Source: JBBATK01 sp039810585 (GTDB taxonomy: Bacteria; Bacteroidota; Ignavibacteria; Kapaibacteriales; NICIL-2). From it: DNA of 64,000 nucleotides. Both the position numbers and the translations under genes were made by a program. Of the stretch, positions 7,214 to 16,556 are shown piece after piece; positions within the stretch are counted from its first letter, which is position 1; each line of letters starts with the position of its first letter. Under the pieces are notes generated by a model. It did no database searches and had not been told where the DNA came from. It saw nothing but the letters and a program-made list of their open reading frames with translations. The stretch spans positions 1 to 64,000 of the forward strand of contig JBDHXF010000015.1 of NCBI GenBank assembly GCA_039810585.1, in the 5' to 3' direction.

Positions 7214-8347
7214 ATGATCTACCTCGATAACTCCGCAACCACCAAGATGGATGAAGCTGTGCTGGATGCTATGCTTCCCTGGTTGCGCGACCACTATGGC
7301 AACGCGTCCTCAGCCCACGGATTGGGTCGCCAAGCGCGCGTTGCTGTCGAAAGTGCCCGTGAGGAGATTGCTTCATACCTCAATGCCCACCCTGCGGAAT
7401 TGATTTTCACCAGCGGCGGCACCGAATCCAACAATGCCATCATCAAGAGCTGCATGATCGCTTCCGATTTGGTGGATCGTTTTGCCCACAGTAGTGTAGA
7501 ACATCATTCCGTGCTGGCAGTGGCTGAGAGTTTGCATAAGCTTGACAAACCAATTCATTGCATTCTGGTGGACGAGAACGGTTTTGTTCAAACAGACCAA
7601 TTAAGCTACCACAACCACCCCCGAACCTTGGTTTCGGTGATGCACGCGAATAATGAGACGGGTCTGGTGCAAAATCTGACCGCGCTGCGCGCAATGCTGC
7701 CCGAAGCGCTGATTCATAGTGATATGGTTCAAAGCTTTGCCAAGATTCCCATCGATATGCAGGTGCTCGGGATCGACTTCGCCAGTTTTTCGGCACACAA
7801 ACTGCATGGACCAAAGGGAATCGGCGCAATGTTCATTAAGCGCGGGATAGACTTCAAGGCACAGCAGAAGGGCGGAGGACAAGAGCGAAATCGCAGAGCC
7901 GGGACAGAGGCGGTAGCGCTCATTGTCGGCTTCCAAGTGGCCGCTCGTTTGGCCTTCCAAAATTTCCGTAGAACTACTGAACAATGTGTGCAGCAAATTC
8001 AAAAACTTCGTGAAGAGCTGCTGCGATTGATCCCCCAAGTGAGGATCAACACACCGGTTGAACATTCGCTGCCCCATGTGCTCAATATCTCCTTTGAGGA
8101 TGCTGAGCAACTGGACGGAGACGCGATCCTTCAACTGCTCGATGTGCAGGGAATTGCCTGCTCCAACGGCTCAGCCTGCGTGAGCGGCAGTATGCAACCG
8201 AGCCATGTGCTTTTAGCCATGGGACGGAGCAAAGAGGAAGCGCGCGCGGCGGTACGCTTTTCGATCAGTCGATTTACGACGGACGACGAGCTTCTTCAGG
8301 CAGCGCAGACCGTAGCCGATATTGTCCGAGAGATGCGCAATAGTTAA
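7214..8347 (+). CDS. Cysteine desulfurase (NifS/IscS family)
   Basis: A PLP enzyme that removes sulfur from cysteine for Fe-S clusters and thio-modifications. The N-terminus is typical (MIYLDNSATTKMDEAV). The PLP lysine is K196 in SFSAHKLHGPKG. The persulfide cysteine is C322 in NGSACVSG. Length (377 residues) fits NifS/IscS-like enzymes; the active-site loop resembles the group I type. I chose the ATG at 7214 over a TTG two codons upstream. It follows the ComEA-like gene by eight bases, with no IscU or SufE partner nearby, so the sulfur acceptor is unknown. Confidence 0.93.
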   Translation: MIYLDNSATTKMDEAVLDAMLPWLRDHYGNASSAHGLGRQARVAVESAREEIASYLNAHPAELIFTSGGTESNNAIIKSCMIASDLVDRFAHSSVEHHSVLAVAESLHKLDKPIHCILVDENGFVQTDQLSYHNHPRTLVSVMHANNETGLVQNLTALRAMLPEALIHSDMVQSFAKIPIDMQVLGIDFASFSAHKLHGPKGIGAMFIKRGIDFKAQQKGGGQERNRRAGTEAVALIVGFQVAARLAFQNFRRTTEQCVQQIQKLREELLRLIPQVRINTPVEHSLPHVLNISFEDAEQLDGDAILQLLDVQGIACSNGSACVSGSMQPSHVLLAMGRSKEEARAAVRFSISRFTTDDELLQAAQTVADIVREMRNS

Positions 8348-8424
8348 GAGCTGACGATAACGTGCATTTTGAGCCAGAACAACGACTTAGCACTACAACA
8401 ACCACCATCACCAGTAGGATAGTT

Positions 8425-10074
8425 ATGACATTTCGCACCCTTCTTTTTGCCCTATGCTTTAGCGTTCCCGCTATGGCTCAACCGGCGTCGCTCAGCGGAC
8501 ACGTGTTGGGTCACGACGGAAAGCCATTGGCTCAGGCGCAAGTCAACGTGTACCGTTATGGTTCCGATCGACCGGATAGCACCTTCGATCTGCCTTCCAA
8601 CGGCGCCTTCGCCATTTCGCTGTGGCGTCCGGGATTTTACAAGATCCAATTCAACGGTCTCAACCACGAACAGTATGTCGTGCCCTTCAGTGCTCGCAGT
8701 GCACAACATGAGGACATTGAACTCAAGCTTGGCAGCACTGCCGCTCCGAGTCACATCGACTCTGTGGTGGCCATCGGCACATTCAACAACTTTAGTCTAA
8801 CGAGCGGCATGCGCCGCATGACCGCAAAAGATGGCGCCTACGTTCTGAACGCACCCTTCCCGTCTACTCGCTTTGAGTGGCAGGCAGTGGTGTGTGGCGA
8901 CGGCCTCACACCGGCTCAAAGCCCGATTGGATGTCCTACAAAGGCGGAAGAGTTCCGCATTCGTAACGGACACTTTACTGCATTACAAAATGTGGTGATG
9001 AATCCCGAGTTGCGCTTCGATCCGTCGGTCCTGTCTGCGTCGAAGACCTCTGCATCCCTGAGTTGCGGCGACAAGTCCTTCCAGGATTTCTGCAGCACCT
9101 TCGCTTCCATGACCACCTATAAAAGCAACTACGACGAAACCATGAAGATTGACATGGATCGCCACGTTCGCAACGGCGGCAACCAAAGCAACTTCGACAT
9201 GGGCAACTTCAACCTGAAGATGAAGGTGGCAGAACAACGTGAAGCGTTGCAAGCCAAAATCAAGGACACTAAGGACAGCGCCAATCTTCGTCTTGAGTAC
9301 ATCAACCTGCTCAGCCTCATGGCCGGCGATATGAACGATGGCCCCACACTCGAAAAGGCTCTCAGCGTTATCGGACCGGAGTCTGACCTTTGGGCTATCG
9401 ATCCACAACTGATGTACAAAGCCCTCAACTTGCGAGAACGCACAGCAAAAGATGCCTACATCAAACAGGTTATTGCAAAGAACCAAAACGAAAACGTGGT
9501 TGTGCCTATCGCATACTCTGAACTCATTCAAGCAAGTGTGCTCGGCGAGAAGGATCGTCAACAAGATTTGTACAAAACAATCACTGAACGTTTTCCCTAT
9601 CATCCGCTCACACGCGCAGCAAAGTTCTACCTGAATCCGAACGCAGCCATCATGGCCGGTAAGACGATCCCGAGCTTTAGCTATCAAATAGCAGGCAAGG
9701 ACAAGAAGTACACCCAAGAGTCACTACGCGGCAAGTACAGCTTACTCGACCTGCGCACCGATCACTGCTCCAGCTGCGATCAAAGCGCCCGCAATCTCGT
9801 TGGCATCTGCCACGCAAACGTCAAGAGCGCCATCGAAATCATCGCTCTCTCGCTTGCTAGCGAAATGCCGGATGTCAAAGATGAAACCAAGGGCAAAGTC
9901 AGCATCGTCGCCGCCCAATTTGTGAAAGACGGCGCCACCGACGGTCCCGCAACCTTCGAATACGTCGGCTACCCATGGCGCATCCTTATCGGTCCGGACC
10001 TCAAAATCCTGGCCTGCGGAAACGACCTGAACGACGAACACTTCGTCAACACCCTTCGCGCTACCGTCAAATAA
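8425..10074 (+). CDS. Exported protein with carboxypeptidase-regulatory-like and thioredoxin-like domains
   Basis: A signal peptide (MTFRTLLFALCFSVPAMAQ) is followed by a CarboxypepD_reg/CNA-B-like beta domain (residues about 22-110, LSGHVLGHDGKPLAQAQVNV). The middle is helical. The C-terminus is a TlpA/AhpC-like thioredoxin fold with C448-S-S-C451 and the family strand order (YSLLDLRTDHCSSCDQS, then FEYVGYPWRILIGPDLKILA). Bacteroidetes use similar proteins for periplasmic thiol-disulfide chemistry. The motif lacks the usual Trp before the first Cys (here Asp-His), so redox properties may differ. The ATG at 8425 gives a clean signal peptide; an upstream ATG at 8362 would add 21 unlikely residues. 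It lies 77 bp after the desulfurase gene. Confidence 0.75.
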   Translation: MTFRTLLFALCFSVPAMAQPASLSGHVLGHDGKPLAQAQVNVYRYGSDRPDSTFDLPSNGAFAISLWRPGFYKIQFNGLNHEQYVVPFSARSAQHEDIELKLGSTAAPSHIDSVVAIGTFNNFSLTSGMRRMTAKDGAYVLNAPFPSTRFEWQAVVCGDGLTPAQSPIGCPTKAEEFRIRNGHFTALQNVVMNPELRFDPSVLSASKTSASLSCGDKSFQDFCSTFASMTTYKSNYDETMKIDMDRHVRNGGNQSNFDMGNFNLKMKVAEQREALQAKIKDTKDSANLRLEYINLLSLMAGDMNDGPTLEKALSVIGPESDLWAIDPQLMYKALNLRERTAKDAYIKQVIAKNQNENVVVPIAYSELIQASVLGEKDRQQDLYKTITERFPYHPLTRAAKFYLNPNAAIMAGKTIPSFSYQIAGKDKKYTQESLRGKYSLLDLRTDHCSSCDQSARNLVGICHANVKSAIEIIALSLASEMPDVKDETKGKVSIVAAQFVKDGATDGPATFEYVGYPWRILIGPDLKILACGNDLNDEHFVNTLRATVK

Positions 10075-10489
10075 TGATTCATGATTCGGGTGCGTGGGCT
10101 TCGCGCACGCACCCAATCGTTCTGCTATCTCTAGCCTCCGGATACGTCGCCGCTTCCCCTGCCTCCTCCTCAACTCACCACCATCCGGTCTCTTAGCAAT
10201 TCGAACCGAGTCTCCAGGCACTAACTCTCGGTTTTCGCCTCGAGCTCAAACTCCATCGTGTTCGTCATTGGCGTCGAGTTTCTCGTTGTCTTGTCTTTGT
10301 CTTGTCTCATTGGCATTGTCGTCAGCGTATACTCGCTCTTCTCCATTTCCCCTATCTACATTCCCCACTCGCTCCGCCGAACTGAATCGTCAGGGTTTTG
10401 TCATACTCTGCCGAGCAGAACGCTCGTCTAGACACGTCCGCCCTGAAAAACTGGTCATAGAACTCGACACGAATCTTCCCACAACGCAG
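10075..10489. other. Non-coding stretch downstream of the thioredoxin-like gene
   Basis: About 415 bp, pyrimidine-rich on the plus strand, with one open frame (10094-10606) that has low-complexity Ser/Arg/Pro composition and no family character. I see no gene. It leads into the two-copy hairpin repeat. Confidence 0.5.
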
Positions 10490-10594
10490 TTTCTTATCCC
10501 CAGCACGCCCTCCAAAATTTTAGCAGATTCGCCGTTTTGTGGAAAAACTCAAAAACCACGAGTGGCTCGCTCTGCAAGCGATGCGAGCCACTCG
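10490..10594. repeat. Intergenic hairpin repeat, copy 1
   Basis: Shares a conserved core (GCCGTTTTGTGGAAAA, then CTCAAAAACC, then CGAGTGGCTCGCTC) with a second copy at 10741-10838. The end of this copy forms a perfect 12-bp hairpin: CGAGTGGCTCGC (10559-10570) and GCGAGCCACTCG (10583-10594) around a 12-nt loop. The two copies preserve the core but use different hairpin partners, which suggests a dispersed structured repeat family. Confidence 0.75.
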
Positions 10595-10740
10595 CGGTTA
10601 GTATGAATCCGGCGGCACTGCATCCCATGAGCACTGAACAATCATCAAATTCTGCTTGAATTCGTAGTTATTCTTCAAGACACCGCAGCGTCTGCAGATG
10701 GATGGACACATAGTTTAGTAAAAATCTATGCACACACACA

Positions 10741-10838
10741 TTTCTTTTCCCCGACGACACCCTCAAAATCTAGCCGAAATCGCCGTTTTGTGGAAAAGCT
10801 CAAAAACCGCGAGTGGCTCGCTCCGCAAGCGGAGCGAG
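10741..10838. repeat. Intergenic hairpin repeat, copy 2
   Basis: Second copy of the element at 10490-10594 in the same orientation, about 250 bp away. Its hairpin is CTCGCTCCGC (10817-10826) with GCGGAGCGAG (10829-10838), probably closed by a CAAG-type loop. It ends 34 bp beyond the stop codon of the minus-strand surface-protein gene and might serve as its terminator. Confidence 0.75.
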
Positions 10839-10872
10839 GTACGAAAAAGGTTGTCGAAAGGAAAAAGTCGTG

Positions 10873-13800
10873 TTAGTGTTGAACGACGAAGCTGCGTAGC
10901 AGGTCGCGACCGCAGGCTTGGAAATGTAGGGTGTACATGCCGTTAGCGAGTGAGCTGATATCGCTGAGCAGTTCGTAGGTACCGGGGGCTTGCTGAACAG
11001 AGTGAAGGATTTCGATGCGACGTCCCAGAGCATCGATGATGTGTAATTGCGGCTCACATTCAAATGGTATGCTGTACACGCACTTCAGAAGCTCACGTGC
11101 CGGATTGGGATCCACTTGGAGGAGATCGAAATTCTGACCGGTGGATGTGACTTGGCGAAGGTTGCGCGCGCAACCGATGGATTGAAGAATTTCGTCTTGG
11201 GTGCTGACGTTAATGCAGCGTTGTTCGGCCGGGAACCAGACGCTGTCGATATGCAGTGCAAACTCCTCGTCGGGCGATAGGAGGATTTGAAAGCGCGGAA
11301 GAATAGCGATGCCGTCCAGACTTAAAGCACTGTCTCCTCTCAGTCTGAACTGCAGGAGATCGTCTGCATTGTCATGCCAAAGACTATCGGAAAGCACTTT
11401 CCATCCCTTGGTCATGAGTGCTACACCGAGCTCTGTCGTATCTCTATACTCCATCCACCGCTGCGCGTAGCGCAAGCGTATTAAAATTTCATGCAGATCG
11501 ATATTCTGCCAGTCGTCGCTGTGGATGTCGATCGGTAATCGAACCGTCTGGCCGGCTGACACGGCAATGGAACGACTTGTCAACTCGAGCGGATAGGCAA
11601 TAGCGCTTGCGCGCACACTGACGACCGTAGAACTATCACCGGCAATCGCACTGCTACTCGACACCACACGGAAATCCACTTGAACTGCGCCTCGTGTGGT
11701 TGGGACGAGCTTCACAGGAACATCACGAGTTTCCCCTACGCCAAGTTGAAGCGGTAGGTGCACACTGGTATCGAGCGAAGCTGTGGCTCCAATTTGCGCG
11801 AACTCAAGAATGGAATCGATTTGAATGGGTACATGACCACTGTTGTGCAAAGTAATGCGGGCAAACGCCGATCCGCAGGCACTGAGGGTGCCCGCATCTG
11901 CGGAGCTAACCTGCAGTTGCCTGTCGCATGGTATCACAGCAATGGTGATCTGCCGATCCACAAAACAGCCGTCGCTGTTCGTCACGCGCACACGATAGGT
12001 TGTCGTGACTTGCGGCAGTGCGTCAGGACTGGCGCTGGAATAATCACTCAAGCCAGGTGAAGTAGCATCCCACAGATAGCTTTCACCGGGCGAGGCATGC
12101 ATGAACGATAAATGTGCTGCACCGGAGGAGCTGCATATGGTGTCGAGGTCGCTCACCAAACTGTCAGCTGGAACTGCAAACACTTGTACCACCACCGAAT
12201 CATACACGTCACAGCCACCACTTATTGCGGCGTGGGCGCGTACCACGTATCTGCCTGGTGAAGGGAACGTGGCAATCGGATCCGAGCATGCAGAACAACT
12301 CAGCACGCTGTCGGGCTGCCAGTCCACCGGCTGATTAGATGTGGCATGTAAGCCTATGGGAGCAGAACTACAGGTTTTAAGGTTGTGGTCTTGAAGGCTC
12401 AGACTGGGAGCGTTCCGCACGTGCACGTGTATCACGGCTGAATCTCGACATCCGTTGGCATTGATCGCCCACACCACGAAATCTTGATCGGAGCTCGTGT
12501 TGATCTCAACATCAGCGCAACTATCGCAGCTTAGACCGGCAGTTGGCTGCCAGCGAATGAGACTCGCATTGGAAACTGATGCGTGAATGGAGACAGGCGA
12601 TGAACCGCAGACCACTGTATCAGTGGCGCTTAGTTGTACGCTGGGTACGCTGAGTACGTGCACATGCACAGTGTCGATGGCACGACAACCGTTTGCGTTG
12701 TATGACGCTTCGACCGTGTACAGCATGTCGCTATCGGTGGTTACCATTACTTGAGATCGGTTGGTTGCCGAGAGCGACGTCGGTGGCGACCATTGAATGC
12801 GCGATGCATTGGTTGTTACAGAGAGTGCCGCGGCTTGTCCCTTACAGACATTAACATCATGGGCAATACTCAGCGTTGGCGGATTGACTACTGTCACTGT
12901 TACTTGAGCTTGCGACGTGCAATCTGCAGAGTCAGCTCTGACAGTGTATGTGGTCGTGGACGACGGAAAGGCCATCACGGAATCGCAGCTTGCGCAGCTC
13001 AGGGTGTTGGACGGAGACCAATGCAGTGATCCGCCATAGTGGAGCCGGAGCAAGGCACTGTCGCCCTTGCAAATGGTGTCTCCCGTGGGGAAAGCTTTGG
13101 AAATTCCGTAGCGATAGCGTACACGAACGCTGTCGACCGCCATACAGCGGGCCGAACTTCCGTTGCGTACGGTGGCATAGTAGGTGATGTCCTTCCCCGG
13201 ATTCGCAATTGGGTTATTGCATGTAGTGCAGGACAATCCGGTTGAAGGAGTCCATTCAATACTTTCAAACGAACCGTTTGCATGAAGCGTCACCGGAACA
13301 TCGGTACAGAGTTCGTGCACAGGACTAATGGATACATCCGGTATCTCATGCACTGTGACGAGTACCGTGTCCACAATATCACAGCCCAGCGAATCTGTTC
13401 CTGAGAAAATGTATCTCGTGGATGATAGTGGGTGAACAACAATCGACGGACAGGTATCACATGGAAAACGCTGTGTTGAACCTGCTTGTGTCCACCGTCG
13501 ACTGACGGCCTTACCGGTAGACTGCAACACTACTGTATCGCCTATACACATCGACTGATCTGGTCCACCGGTCAGAGCATCGTTTCCGATATCCGGCACG
13601 AACGACATACCGCCCACATATCCGTAGGACAGTGCATAGCCGTAGGCGCTAACGTAGAGACCAACCAAGCGCGGACTATTGACGATGTGCACTCCGGATG
13701 TGACCGGTACGTGAGCATACACGTAACAAGTTCCCGGTATGGGATTCCACAAGCTCGATTTAACCTGAGCCGAATCCAGAAGTACCGATGAGGAGTTTGA

Positions 13801-15021
13801 TCCGGCAGTGATAATGGTCACAAACTGGTAGAGATATTCGCCGGTAGCCTCGCAACTCATGACGGTGTAATTCTTCATGTACTGCGATCTCGGCGGAACA
13901 ATTAGCATGAAGGGGTCGCCCGCTTGCAGGTGTCCATTGTCGTCGGAGCTCGTTTGGCGCACGAGTGAAACCAAGATCTTACTTGATGCACTCAACAATC
14001 CCGCTTGCGTGAGAGGCGCCTCGAACACCTGTCCGGCATTTAAGGTCGTGAGTGCCACACCGTTGAAGCTCACTGTTGTGCCGTTTTGAGCCGCAACAAT
14101 GCGATACAGATCAGTTGCGCCGCTAATCACTCTTGTGCCAGGAGGAGTAGGTAAGGGGGTAATGATATAATTCAATCCCCATACGGATGTCGGTGGCATC
14201 TCTTCGTACAATTGATCGCGGGAAATCGCCACAGCGCCATCTTCCACCGGAACGGTTGCGCGCTGATGTCCGCCAAACAATGCAATCGGCGCTGTCGACT
14301 CTACACGAGTTCCGCTTAAATCATAGTGCAGATTAGAGGTATTGAATTGGGCTTGACAGAGCCACGTATCGCCTGCATTTAGAATGACTGATTTCACATT
14401 CATGCCGGTTTCGGTGGTCGGAACTGAGGGATATACTTGCACCACCGTATTATTCTGTGTCGCCACAATCACAAACTCGGAGGGTGTGGATGTAATCGAA
14501 AGTTGGTTTTGATTCTGAAGTAAGAAGTCGGACTTATAACTCATCACGTAGTACTCGGTGCCAAGTGCCGGCGTAGGAAACACCATCGCGGCATCGGCGG
14601 TCGTGACGGCGTGGTTCAATGCGTACACAGAAACGTCTTCGCTGGCGGTGACGTGGAAACTACGATGGGTTACTTTTTCATTCTCGTTGCCATTCACAAA
14701 GTTGGACATCTGATTGTATCCACGAGGCTCTGCGTCGGCCCAAGGAATTTGCATGCTAAAGATTTGACCGGCTGAGAGAAGGAACGGTTGGTTGTAGGAT
14801 CGCAGTCCGTCGTTGTACGCAATGAAACCACTGGTGGCTTTTTCGGCGGACACATAGAGATAGAGGTAATCGGATGCGCCGGGTATCTGATGAATGTTGG
14901 GCAGAAAAGCGACGTAAAAGTCCTTACCCTTTGTTGTTTGTTGTGCCTGCAGTCTCCCCTCTACACTATAAAAGGCAGCGAGCCACACGAACATTGTCAG
15001 TATGCGGAAACACCTCTGCAT
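10873..15021 (-). CDS. Large T9SS-type surface protein with IgGFc-binding-like N-terminal domain
   Basis: A 1382-residue exported protein. The signal peptide is at residues 1-26. Residues about 30-490 resemble the IgGFc-binding N-terminal domain family (GKDFYVAFLPN, then VSVYALNHAVTTADAAMVFP). Five to six tandem PKD/Ig-like modules of about 80-90 residues follow, each with a paired-Cys signature such as LSCTTCNNPI, LSCASCDSVM, LSCDSCADVE and LSCSACSDPI. The last 85 residues form a T9SS type A sorting domain (VDPNPARELLKCVYSI, IDALGRRIEIL, LANGMYTLHFQ). The protein should be exported by Sec, crossed by T9SS and displayed or released. The ligand is unknown. A perfect palindrome lies 26 bp upstream of the start. 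Confidence 0.85.
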   Translation of the reverse strand: MQRCFRILTMFVWLAAFYSVEGRLQAQQTTKGKDFYVAFLPNIHQIPGASDYLYLYVSAEKATSGFIAYNDGLRSYNQPFLLSAGQIFSMQIPWADAEPRGYNQMSNFVNGNENEKVTHRSFHVTASEDVSVYALNHAVTTADAAMVFPTPALGTEYYVMSYKSDFLLQNQNQLSITSTPSEFVIVATQNNTVVQVYPSVPTTETGMNVKSVILNAGDTWLCQAQFNTSNLHYDLSGTRVESTAPIALFGGHQRATVPVEDGAVAISRDQLYEEMPPTSVWGLNYIITPLPTPPGTRVISGATDLYRIVAAQNGTTVSFNGVALTTLNAGQVFEAPLTQAGLLSASSKILVSLVRQTSSDDNGHLQAGDPFMLIVPPRSQYMKNYTVMSCEATGEYLYQFVTIITAGSNSSSVLLDSAQVKSSLWNPIPGTCYVYAHVPVTSGVHIVNSPRLVGLYVSAYGYALSYGYVGGMSFVPDIGNDALTGGPDQSMCIGDTVVLQSTGKAVSRRWTQAGSTQRFPCDTCPSIVVHPLSSTRYIFSGTDSLGCDIVDTVLVTVHEIPDVSISPVHELCTDVPVTLHANGSFESIEWTPSTGLSCTTCNNPIANPGKDITYYATVRNGSSARCMAVDSVRVRYRYGISKAFPTGDTICKGDSALLRLHYGGSLHWSPSNTLSCASCDSVMAFPSSTTTYTVRADSADCTSQAQVTVTVVNPPTLSIAHDVNVCKGQAAALSVTTNASRIQWSPPTSLSATNRSQVMVTTDSDMLYTVEASYNANGCRAIDTVHVHVLSVPSVQLSATDTVVCGSSPVSIHASVSNASLIRWQPTAGLSCDSCADVEINTSSDQDFVVWAINANGCRDSAVIHVHVRNAPSLSLQDHNLKTCSSAPIGLHATSNQPVDWQPDSVLSCSACSDPIATFPSPGRYVVRAHAAISGGCDVYDSVVVQVFAVPADSLVSDLDTICSSSGAAHLSFMHASPGESYLWDATSPGLSDYSSASPDALPQVTTTYRVRVTNSDGCFVDRQITIAVIPCDRQLQVSSADAGTLSACGSAFARITLHNSGHVPIQIDSILEFAQIGATASLDTSVHLPLQLGVGETRDVPVKLVPTTRGAVQVDFRVVSSSSAIAGDSSTVVSVRASAIAYPLELTSRSIAVSAGQTVRLPIDIHSDDWQNIDLHEILIRLRYAQRWMEYRDTTELGVALMTKGWKVLSDSLWHDNADDLLQFRLRGDSALSLDGIAILPRFQILLSPDEEFALHIDSVWFPAEQRCINVSTQDEILQSIGCARNLRQVTSTGQNFDLLQVDPNPARELLKCVYSIPFECEPQLHIIDALGRRIEILHSVQQAPGTYELLSDISSLANGMYTLHFQACGRDLLRSFVVQH

Positions 15022-15046
15022 GTCTGTCCCAACATGAGTACTTGCT

Positions 15047-15060
15047 CAACACCGGTGTTG
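15047..15060. promoter_or_regulatory. Perfect 14-bp palindrome in the divergent intergenic region
   Basis: CAACACCGGTGTTG lies 26 bp upstream of the surface-protein ATG (minus strand) and about 265 bp upstream of the leucine-dehydrogenase-like gene. An A/T-rich TATAAAAT follows at 15065-15072. It could be an operator for the minus-strand gene. No regulator is identified. Confidence 0.45.
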
Positions 15061-15324
15061 ACGCTATAAAATACACCCTGAGCATTTACAAATACCATCG
15101 AAATAAGCGTGATGAGGGCTTTTTTGTAGAGCGAAAAAGCGTGTTTAAAATTCGGATAAAAGACTCTCATTTATACCGCCTTTTCGGTGTATCTTTGTGA
15201 ACGTTTCTTTTCACTTTGCTCTCAGGGGCGGTTTTCTAGCAAACGTCATACAGTCGGCTTCGGTGGCAGCCTTCGCCTGCACGGTAGTCCGATACGATTG
15301 TTCACCCTTTCAACGTAAAACACT

Positions 15325-16410
15325 ATGTTCCAGGACCTTGAATCATACGGACACGAACAGGTTGTCTTCTGTTCCGATCCGAAGAGTGGCCTTCGCGCTA
15401 TTATTGGAATTCACAACACAACGCTCGGACCGGCACTGGGTGGCACCCGCATGTGGAACTATGCCAGTGATGCGGAAGCACTCACCGATGCTCTGCGTCT
15501 TTCGCGCGGAATGACGTATAAAGCAGCCGTTGCCGGGTTGAATCTTGGCGGTGGTAAAGCAGTAATTCTTGGTGATTCTCATACCCAGAAGACCGAGGAA
15601 TTGTTCCGTTCCTACGGTCGCTTTGTCGACACGCTCCATGGTCGCTATATAACAGCGGAAGATGTTGGTACCTCCGTGCAGGACATGGAATACATCCGTA
15701 TGGAAACGAGCTTCGTCACCGGTGTGGGCGGCAGCCAAGGCAGCGGCGACCCATCGCCTTTTACCGCCTTGGGTGTGTATGTGGGTGTGAAGGCAGCAGC
15801 AAAAGCACAATTTGGGAGCGACAACTTAGCCAAGAAGCGCATTGTAGTTCAGGGAGCGGGAAATGTAGCAAAACACTTGACGCATCACTTGGTAAAAGAA
15901 GGCGCATCGGTATTTGTGACCGACATCTACGAAGACAAAGCCCGTGCCCTTGCGGCAGATAGCGGAGCGCAGTATATCAGCCCCGATGAAGTGTACGGAT
16001 TCGATTGCGATATCCTGTCGCCAAACGCATTGGGTGCGATCATTAACGACGAGACCATTCCGCTGCTCAAATGCTCGGTAGTTGCCGGTGGGGCGAACAA
16101 CCAGCTCAAAGACGAACAGAAGCACGGCGAAGCTCTGAAAGCACGCAACATCATTTACGCTCCGGATTATGTCATTAACGCCGGCGGCTTGATCAACGTG
16201 AGCTCAGAAATTGAAGGTTGGTCGACGGAACAGGTAACACGCAAGGTGGAGAATATTTACGAAGTTCTCTCGCGCATCTTCCGCGAATCAAAGGAGCACA
16301 ACATTCTTAGCGTTGACGCGTCGAACCGCATTGCCGAAGAACGCATCGCCAAGGTACGTCACATTCACGGTGGCTTTAGCGGTGTTCCGAACATTCGAGG
16401 CGGACATTAA
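15325..16410 (+). CDS. Leu/Phe/Val-type amino-acid dehydrogenase
   Basis: NAD-dependent oxidative deamination of branched-chain or aromatic amino acids. The family start is clear (MFQDLESYGHEQVVFCSDPK). The catalytic region includes a glycine-rich GLNLGGGKAVI segment, and the Rossmann domain has VVQGAGNVAKHLTHHL. Length (361 residues) fits leucine/phenylalanine/valine dehydrogenases rather than the longer glutamate dehydrogenases. Exact substrate cannot be told from sequence alone. The gene stands alone with about 300 bp of upstream DNA and a strong hairpin terminator downstream. Confidence 0.88.
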   Translation: MFQDLESYGHEQVVFCSDPKSGLRAIIGIHNTTLGPALGGTRMWNYASDAEALTDALRLSRGMTYKAAVAGLNLGGGKAVILGDSHTQKTEELFRSYGRFVDTLHGRYITAEDVGTSVQDMEYIRMETSFVTGVGGSQGSGDPSPFTALGVYVGVKAAAKAQFGSDNLAKKRIVVQGAGNVAKHLTHHLVKEGASVFVTDIYEDKARALAADSGAQYISPDEVYGFDCDILSPNALGAIINDETIPLLKCSVVAGGANNQLKDEQKHGEALKARNIIYAPDYVINAGGLINVSSEIEGWSTEQVTRKVENIYEVLSRIFRESKEHNILSVDASNRIAEERIAKVRHIHGGFSGVPNIRGGH

Positions 16411-16457
16411 CACCCAATTTTCGTCGTCTACAGCAGATTTTCTGCTTTGCTTTTTTC

Positions 16458-16486
16458 AATACGCACAGCCTTTGGCTGTGCGTATT
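16458..16486 (+). terminator. Hairpin terminator after the amino-acid dehydrogenase
   Basis: Perfect 13-bp stem AATACGCACAGCC / GGCTGTGCGTATT with a TTT loop. T-rich sequence flanks it on both sides (TTTTTT before, TTATATT after), so it may work in both directions. Confidence 0.8.
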
Positions 16487-16556
16487 TATATTGTGCCAGC
16501 GGCGCAGACAACGAATGCACAACCATCGTCTTCGTCGCCCTTACGTCCATTGACAT

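Noticed and set aside
8983..9717. Minus-strand ORF of 244 codons
   Set aside because: It mirrors the plus-strand thioredoxin-like gene and is an antisense artefact.
10094..10606. Plus-strand ORF of 170 codons in the intergenic region
   Set aside because: Its Ser/Pro/Arg-rich composition is low complexity and it runs into the hairpin repeat.
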